Assembly: GCA_963771505.1 (NCBI GenBank) | Contig: CAVYTO010000001.1 | Span: forward strand, 558,001-622,000 | DNA length: 64,000 bases | Reading direction: 5' to 3' | Source: JAJPHW01 sp963771505 | GTDB lineage: Bacteria; Acidobacteriota; Terriglobia; Terriglobales; Acidobacteriaceae | In this document: positions 59,516 to 64,000 of the stretch, piece by piece | How positions within the stretch are numbered: position 1 is the stretch's first letter | Layout of the letters: each line of letters opens with the position of its first letter | Translations under genes and position numbers: made by a program | Notes under the pieces: model-generated | Told to the model about the DNA's origin: nothing | Databases searched by the model: none | What the model saw: the letters and a program-made list of their open reading frames with translations, nothing else

Positions 59516-60001
59516 ATGCCGCACAAAACAAATGCCGCCCGGTTTTTGGACGAGCTAAAACTTTCCTACCGCTTGTTGGAGTACGAAGTCGACCCGGAAG
59601 ACTTGGCAGCGGAAACCGTTGCTGCCAAAATCGGCCTTCCGCCGGAGCAAGTTTTCAAGACTCTACTGGCGCGGGGAGATCGAAACGGATTGTGTTTCGC
59701 CGTTATTCCCGGAAACGCCGAACTAGATTTGAAAGCGCTGGCGTCAGCTTCAGGCGACCGCAAGATTCAGCTGGTTCCGGTGAAAGAGCTGCAAGCGCTC
59801 ACCGGCTACATCCGCGGCGGAGTGACCGCGCTGGCAGCGAAAAAAGATTTTCCAGTATTTGTGGACGAAACCATCGAACTGTTCGATGATGTCTCAGTCT
59901 CGGCTGGACTGCGTGGCTTGCAATTCCTCATACGGCCAGCCGATTATCTGAGCGCAACGCAAGGAACGCTGGCCGACCTGGCGCATTCGAAATCCTCGTA
60001 G
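59516..60001 (+). CDS. ybaK: YbaK/EbsC-type Cys-tRNA(Pro)/aminoacyl-tRNA deacylase
   Basis: A 161-residue editing enzyme that removes mischarged cysteine (or alanine/proline) from tRNA. Typical are the opening TNAARFLDELKLSYRLLEYE, VAAKIGLPPEQVFKTLLARG with the catalytic lysine, VIPGNAELDLKALA and GYIRGGVTALAAKKDFPVFV. Length is normal. An upstream TTG at 59510 would add two residues. Monocistronic. Confidence 0.9.
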   Translation: MPHKTNAARFLDELKLSYRLLEYEVDPEDLAAETVAAKIGLPPEQVFKTLLARGDRNGLCFAVIPGNAELDLKALASASGDRKIQLVPVKELQALTGYIRGGVTALAAKKDFPVFVDETIELFDDVSVSAGLRGLQFLIRPADYLSATQGTLADLAHSKSS

Positions 60002-60010
60002 ACTGGCCCG

Positions 60011-60445
60011 CTAGCGTTTCGGCATCGCCTGCACTTTGCTGACCCTCGCCGCCTTCGCGGCTCCCGGCCCGGTGCCGGTCGGTGGCTTTTTCATGCCTTC
60101 CAAAAGATCTTTCAGCACAACGGCATTATTGCGTTCTTCATCTCTCGCAGAAAACAGCAAAGTCAGTTGCTTACGTTTTTCCGCAAGCTTGTAAAGCTCG
60201 TTCAACGCCGACACCGCCTCCGGATGCGCCAGCTCTTTTAAATACTTCTTACGAAATTGCGGCCATCCCGTGGGCTTGGAATGGAACCATTGGCTCAAAT
60301 CATCGGATGGCGCGAGCGCTCGCAGCCAGGCGTCCAATGCCGCTCGGTCTTTGCTGACGCCACGCGGCCAAAGCCGATCGACGAGCACCCGGGTACCATC
60401 TGCCTTGCGGGGTTCATCGTAAATTCGTTTTATGCCGATTGCCAT
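60011..60445 (-). CDS. DUF488-family protein
   Basis: The ATG at 60445 gives 144 residues with family signatures IKRIYDEPRKADGTRVLVDR, LWPRGVSKDRAALDAWLR, WFHSKPTGWPQFRKKYLKEL and LTLLFSARDEERNNAVVLKD. Members (YeaO group) are metal-binding uncharacterised proteins; the C-terminal Gly/Ala/Lys tail is longer than usual. It is convergent with ybaK and divergent from the cytochrome gene. Confidence 0.88.
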   Translation of the reverse strand: MAIGIKRIYDEPRKADGTRVLVDRLWPRGVSKDRAALDAWLRALAPSDDLSQWFHSKPTGWPQFRKKYLKELAHPEAVSALNELYKLAEKRKQLTLLFSARDEERNNAVVLKDLLEGMKKPPTGTGPGAAKAARVSKVQAMPKR

Positions 60446-60487
60446 TGCGTTTGCTCTAGAATGATTGTACGGCGACTCGGGACCTCG

Positions 60488-60853
60488 ATGGAACGTGCTC
60501 AATTCGTGTTTGGTTTAGCTGCCCTGCTGGCCGTCGCCGTCCTCACCGGATGTGACGCCGAACTCCGCAAAACCGACGCCCAACTTGGATTGAATCCGCA
60601 GCAGGCTGCTGGACGGAAAGTCTATGACGATTACTGCGCCCGCTGCCACGAGCCTTACTCAACGAAGGGGAAAAAAGGCCCGGGATTAAAGAATATTTTC
60701 AAAAAACCATTCTTCCCCGCCAGCGGCATGCCCGCCAATGACGACCGCATGACGGACATCGTCCGCTATGGCCGGGAAAAGATGCCGGGCTTCGGTCAGG
60801 TGCTTTCCGCGCAGCAGGTCGCCGACTTGATCGCCTATCTGCACACTCTCTGA
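60488..60853 (+). CDS. Monoheme cytochrome c lipoprotein
   Basis: A 121-residue protein with a lipoprotein signal (LTGC, C22), then a mono-heme cytochrome c domain: CARCH binds heme (about 50-54), and the distal Met ligand is in GREKMPGFGQVLSAQQVADL. It should be anchored in the periplasm. It could carry electrons to a terminal oxidase and would need the Ccm genes at 25820-28817 for heme attachment; that link is inference. DUF488 is divergent from it. Confidence 0.88.
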   Translation: MERAQFVFGLAALLAVAVLTGCDAELRKTDAQLGLNPQQAAGRKVYDDYCARCHEPYSTKGKKGPGLKNIFKKPFFPASGMPANDDRMTDIVRYGREKMPGFGQVLSAQQVADLIAYLHTL

Positions 60854-60856
60854 TCC

Positions 60857-60925
60857 TGTCATCCAGAGCGGAAATAATTCATTCGCAGCACGAATGAATT
60901 ATTGCAGTCGAAGGATCCCTGACTG
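60857..60925. repeat. TCATCC-AGAG/GTCGAAGGATCC intergenic repeat, first copy
   Basis: TGTCATCCAGAGCGG on the left and GCAGTCGAAGGATCCCTGAC on the right match the second copy near 62859, with a 13-bp perfect inverted repeat AATAATTCATTCG/CGAATGAATTATT (60873-60885, 60891-60903) between. Repeats of this type are scattered in acidobacterial genomes. Confidence 0.7.
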
Positions 60926-60978
60926 CGCAATGCTCGTTGCATGGGGAGCGACCAGACGCGGAACGCTACAATACCCCG

Positions 60979-61695
60979 GTGACTCTCCCCGACAAGCCCT
61001 GGCGTACATTCACTCGCTGGGAGCGCGTCCAACTGTGGTGCATTACATGGGCCGGATACATTGCCATCCGAATTCTTGCCTCAACTATTCGCTACTCGAT
61101 TTCGTGGGAAGACGGATCCGCGGGTGATCGGGCGGTTCGCCCTGTCATTTATTCCTTCTGGCATTCCTGCATGATTCCCGCCATTTATCTCTGGCGCGAC
61201 CGCGGTGGGCGCGTGATGAGCAGCGACAGTTTCGATGGCGAATACACCGGTCGCATCATTCGCAAATTTGGCTACGTGAAGGTCCGCGGCTCGAGCAGCA
61301 AAGGAGCGGTGCGCGCCCTGCTGGGATTGAAACACGAGATCCAGCAGGGATGGTCGGCGGCGTTCACGATTGACGGTCCGCGCGGCCCGCGGCAAGTTGT
61401 TAAGCCCGGCCCCGTGATGTTAGGCCGCCTGACTGGCGCGCCCATGGCTGGCTTTCACGTCGCGCTCGACCGGCCCTGGGTGCTGAACACATGGGACCGG
61501 TTGATGATTCCCAAGCCGTTCTCAAAGGCGCTCATGCGCGTGAGCAGAAACATCATCGTTCCGCCGGATGCCGACGACCCGGCAATGGAAAGCTGGCGGC
61601 AGGAATTGCAGTCTGCGCTCGAACGGGCGCAAGCCTTCGCCGAGGCCAACGTCAGCAAGGTCGGATCGGCCGAATTTCCAGTGCAGGCGGCTTAA
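60979..61695 (+). CDS. DUF374-family lysophospholipid acyltransferase-like protein
   Basis: From the GTG at 60979, 238 residues. The short membrane-associated acyltransferase family (DUF374, LPLAT-like) is recognised by SFWHSCMIPAIYLWRDRGGR (His in the HX4D-like position), VKVRGSSSKGAVRALLGLKH and FTIDGPRGPRQVVKPGPVML. Homologues make or remodel glycerophospholipids or glycolipids at the inner membrane. A TTG at 60937 would add 14 residues but lacks a good ribosome site. It is preceded by the intergenic repeat. Confidence 0.82.
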   Translation: MTLPDKPWRTFTRWERVQLWCITWAGYIAIRILASTIRYSISWEDGSAGDRAVRPVIYSFWHSCMIPAIYLWRDRGGRVMSSDSFDGEYTGRIIRKFGYVKVRGSSSKGAVRALLGLKHEIQQGWSAAFTIDGPRGPRQVVKPGPVMLGRLTGAPMAGFHVALDRPWVLNTWDRLMIPKPFSKALMRVSRNIIVPPDADDPAMESWRQELQSALERAQAFAEANVSKVGSAEFPVQAA

Positions 61696-61773
61696 CGCTC
61701 GTATCCCTAGGAGCCGACAGGACTACAATGTTTCCCGGCAACTTAACGTTTCCAGAGAAAGCGGTCTTGGACT

Positions 61774-62847
61774 ATGAGCAGCTCACAGCCTCCGGCTTTA
61801 GACATGGATAAATTGAATGCATTCGTCGGTCAATTTGTGACCGATCTCGGCGCGACCGTGCACGCGGGCATGGTCGTGATCGGCGAAAAACTGGGCCTAT
61901 ACGCCGCATTGGCGAGCGGCCCCATGACCTCGGCGGAACTTGCCGCGAAGACGAAAACGGACGAGCGTTACCTGCGCGAGTGGCTTTCATCGCAAGCTGC
62001 GGGAGGCTATGTCACGTATGACGAGAAAACTAACAAGTTCAGCCTCACTGCGGAGCAGGCGTTTACCCTCGCGAATCCAGACAGTCCGGCTTACTTGCCA
62101 GGAGCATTTGAGTTGGCACTGGGCGCGCTGAATTCGGTCCCGCGAATCGCAGAGTCGTTTCGCAGCGGCGCCGGAATGGGTTGGCACGAGCACGTTGACG
62201 GTGTCTTCCATGGATGCGAGAAATTCTTCCGTCCGGGTTACGCCGCGAACCTGGTTTCAACGTGGATTCCCGCATTGCAAGATGTAAAGGCAAAGCTCGA
62301 GTCAGGAGGCAAAGGAGCCGATGTGGGTTGCGGCAAGGGAGCGTCAACGTTGCTCATGGCGAAAGCATTCCCAAAATCGCAATTCATTGGATTCGACTAT
62401 CACGACAAATCGATCGAAGCTGCTCGCGAGGCTGCCAAGCGTGAAGGGCTCGCCGATCGCGTGAAGTTCGAAGTGGCGGCTGCAAAAGAATTTACGGGCA
62501 AAGACTACGACTTCGTCGCTGTGTTCGATTGCCTGCACGACATGGGCGATCCCATAGGCGCGTCGGCTCATGTGCGCCAGGCTCTCGCCAAAAACGGCAC
62601 GTGGATGATCGTGGAGCCGTTCGCCAAGGATGAACTCAAAGACAATCTGAATCCGGTAGGAAGGGTCTACTACTCGTTTTCGACTCTATTGTGTACGCCG
62701 TGCTCGCGGTCGCAGGAAGTGGGACTGTGCCTCGGTGCCCAAGCTGGCGAGGCGCGAATCAAAGAAGTGGTAACGAAGGCTGGTTTCACGCGCTTCCGCA
62801 GGGCGACCGAAACTCCGTTCAACATCGTGTACGAAGCCAGACCTTAG
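61774..62847 (+). CDS. SAM-dependent methyltransferase with winged-helix N-terminus
   Basis: A 357-residue O-methyltransferase-type protein: a helical/winged-helix dimerisation domain (about 1-95; GPMTSAELAAKTKTDERYLREW) and a class I SAM domain starting at GADVGCGKGASTLLMAKAFP (about 172-190), with the acidic residue in GFDYHDKS (about 205) and FDCLHDMGDP and WMIVEPFAKDEL later. Substrates of such enzymes are mostly small secondary metabolites; the C-terminus has CTPCSRSQEVGLCLGAQAG. Probably cytoplasmic; no biosynthetic cluster is near. Confidence 0.85.
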   Translation: MSSSQPPALDMDKLNAFVGQFVTDLGATVHAGMVVIGEKLGLYAALASGPMTSAELAAKTKTDERYLREWLSSQAAGGYVTYDEKTNKFSLTAEQAFTLANPDSPAYLPGAFELALGALNSVPRIAESFRSGAGMGWHEHVDGVFHGCEKFFRPGYAANLVSTWIPALQDVKAKLESGGKGADVGCGKGASTLLMAKAFPKSQFIGFDYHDKSIEAAREAAKREGLADRVKFEVAAAKEFTGKDYDFVAVFDCLHDMGDPIGASAHVRQALAKNGTWMIVEPFAKDELKDNLNPVGRVYYSFSTLLCTPCSRSQEVGLCLGAQAGEARIKEVVTKAGFTRFRRATETPFNIVYEARP

Positions 62848-62858
62848 ATTCCACGGCC

Positions 62859-62897
62859 GTCATTCAGAGCGAAATGAGTCGAAGGATCCCTACGTTT
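62859..62897. repeat. TCATTC-AGAG/GTCGAAGGATCC intergenic repeat, second copy
   Basis: CGTCATTCAGAGCG...GAGTCGAAGGATCCCTACG (62859-62897). It is the shorter form of the repeat at 60857-60925, lacking the internal inverted repeat. It lies between the methyltransferase and folD. Confidence 0.7.
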
Positions 62898-62962
62898 AAC
62901 ACTTCAGTGAATGAGTTGGCTCAGGGCGCGTCCCGCTCTGTTACAAGCTAGAATATTTCAAC

Positions 62963-63880
62963 ATGCCTGCGACGATTCTTGATGGAGTAAAACTGGCTGC
63001 GGAGATTCGGGCTGAAGTTGCGGCCGAAATCAGGACTCTTGCCGCCGCCAACTTGCGCCCGGGTCTGGCTGTAGTTCTCGTCGGACACAACCCGGCGTCG
63101 GAAGTCTACGTTCGCGGCAAGGTGAAAGCCTGCGAAGAAGTTGGAATTTACAGCGAGCAGCACACTCCCCCAGATTCGGTCTCAACCGAGGAACTTCTCG
63201 AAATGGTCCACGGACTCAATGTCCGCGACGACATCCACGGAATTCTGGTACAACTCCCGCTGCCCGATCACGTGAATGCCAAGAAAGTTTTGCTCGCGGT
63301 CGATCCCGCGAAAGATGTCGACGGCTTCCATCCTATGAACGTAGGATATCTTTCGACGCAGCGTCCGGGACTGGTGCCTTGCACTCCGGCCGGTGTGATG
63401 GAAATTCTCAGCCGCAGCAAGATTCCGGTGGCCGGTCGCGAAGCCGCCGTTGTGGGTCGTAGCGACATTGTGGGCAAACCCGCCGCCATGCTGCTGCTGA
63501 ATGCGAATGCGACAGTTACTGTTTGTCACTCAAAGACGCACGATCTCGCCGGCATCTGCCGCCGCGCCGACATTTTGGTTGCCGCCATCGGACGCGCGGG
63601 CTTGATCACTCGCGATTTCGTAAAGCCTGGCGCGACCGTGATTGATGTTGGCATGAACCAGGTAACGGACCGAGCGGAATTTCAGCGGCTCTTTGCCGGC
63701 AACGCAAAACGTGAAGAGACGTTTGCGAAGAAAGGCTCGACGCTTGCCGGAGATGTACATCCAGATGTCGCCAATGTCGCGGGAGCGTTGACGCCCGTAC
63801 CCGGCGGTGTCGGCCCACTAACGATTGCCATGCTCATGTCCAACACTCTAAGGGCAGCGAAATTGCAGCGTGGAATGTGA
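62963..63880 (+). CDS. folD: Bifunctional methylenetetrahydrofolate dehydrogenase/methenyltetrahydrofolate cyclohydrolase
   Basis: A 305-residue enzyme of one-carbon metabolism. Seen: VLVGHNPASEVYVRGKVKAC (catalytic Lys/Tyr in YVRGKVKAC), the signature GILVQLPLPDHVNAKKVLLA and PGGVGPLTIAMLMSNTLRAA, plus the NADP loop region GREAAVVGRSDIVGKPAAML. It interconverts 5,10-methylene-, 5,10-methenyl- and 10-formyl-THF. It precedes coaE by 19 bases, and both may be cotranscribed. Confidence 0.95.
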   Translation: MPATILDGVKLAAEIRAEVAAEIRTLAAANLRPGLAVVLVGHNPASEVYVRGKVKACEEVGIYSEQHTPPDSVSTEELLEMVHGLNVRDDIHGILVQLPLPDHVNAKKVLLAVDPAKDVDGFHPMNVGYLSTQRPGLVPCTPAGVMEILSRSKIPVAGREAAVVGRSDIVGKPAAMLLLNANATVTVCHSKTHDLAGICRRADILVAAIGRAGLITRDFVKPGATVIDVGMNQVTDRAEFQRLFAGNAKREETFAKKGSTLAGDVHPDVANVAGALTPVPGGVGPLTIAMLMSNTLRAAKLQRGM

Positions 63881-63899
63881 ATCTTCCAAGCCTCCTGAG

Positions 63900-64000
63900 A
63901 TGCTAAGAGTCGGTCTCACCGGCGGCATCGCCGCGGGAAAATCCGTTGTCGGAGAAATGATCGCCGCCCTGGGCGCTCATGTTATCCAGGCCGATAAGAT
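63900..64000 (+). CDS. coaE: Dephospho-CoA kinase, N-terminal part (cut by window edge)
   Basis: The first 33 codons are in the window: MLRVGLTGGIAAGKSVVGEM with the P-loop GGIAAGKS, followed by IAALGAHVIQADKI, the conserved VIDAD-like segment where Asp binds the acceptor. Dephospho-CoA kinase phosphorylates the last step of coenzyme A synthesis. The rest lies beyond 64000. GAG before the ATG serves as a weak Shine-Dalgarno. Confidence 0.88.
   Translation, partial: MLRVGLTGGIAAGKSVVGEMIAALGAHVIQADK

Noticed and set aside
1..64000. CRISPR arrays, insertion sequences, tRNA or rRNA genes
   Set aside because: No regular direct-repeat array, transposase frame, cloverleaf or rRNA sequence was recognised by eye; a tRNAscan and IS search would confirm.

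Overview
The window is ordinary-looking chromosome of a GC-rich, Gram-negative bacterium, most likely an Acidobacteriota (Terriglobia-type soil lineage). This assignment is inference. It rests on several habits of that group seen together: an SBBP/choice-of-anchor giant secreted protein, a DUF2934 protein, carboxypeptidase-regulatory-like domains fused to TPR or other modules, several M28 peptidases, small secreted low-complexity proteins, DinB-family proteins, a PEGA-domain kinase-like protein and a variant Ccm cluster. No rRNA, tRNA, CRISPR array, insertion sequence or prophage was recognised.

Layout. 1-7041 is almost all minus strand: the 5' part of rpsA with a good sigma-70-like promoter, a DksA-type protein, an M28 peptidase, pgsA, a YidB-like protein, two secreted small proteins and a glutamate dehydrogenase. 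7441-17000 is mostly plus: a giant SBBP/choice-of-anchor protein, the queD-queE-queC operon (divergent from a secreted proteasome-fold-like protein), a TPR protein with a textbook terminator, a PilT-like ATPase and moeA. 17013-24968 is minus: DUF4126, a cysteine synthase/cystathionine lyase-type pair, an MFS carrier, a second M28 peptidase, a redoxin and mutY. 25114-34218 is mostly plus: a DUF2934 protein, a translationally coupled cytochrome c maturation cluster (ccmF, ccmH, ccmI-like and an extra anchored protein), DinB, htpX, a TonB-like protein, a cold-shock protein and small genes.

34253-47150 is mostly minus: a sialidase-fold protein, a KaiC-like ATPase overlapping a PAS histidine kinase, an operon running from a metallo-beta-lactamase hydrolase to a predicted outer-membrane protein that may handle metal, a 3-hydroxyacyl-CoA dehydrogenase operon and a PEGA-domain pseudokinase. 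47452-53037 is one plus-strand operon: three FtsX-type permeases (two of them tandem paralogues), a MacA-like adaptor and a LolD/MacB-type ATPase, which together form a complete ABC exporter of the MacAB kind. 53090-64000 is mixed: secreted proteins of unknown function, a 2,4-dienoyl-CoA-reductase-like SDR, YbaK, DUF488, a lipoprotein cytochrome c, a DUF374 acyltransferase, a methyltransferase, folD and the start of coaE.

Nothing here is clearly a complete new system. The observations most worth checking are: a three-hairpin repeat that reads in frame as the N-terminus of CcmH; a Cys-rich zinc-ribbon-like reading frame, without any start codon, overlapping the end of pgsA in another frame; a PEGA receptor-like protein whose kinase domain has lost both catalytic aspartates; a CcmI-like helical hairpin present in two consecutive genes; and a KaiC/histidine kinase pair. 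Starts were chosen from Shine-Dalgarno position, signal peptides and overlaps; several genes appear to use GTG or TTG and one may use CTG.
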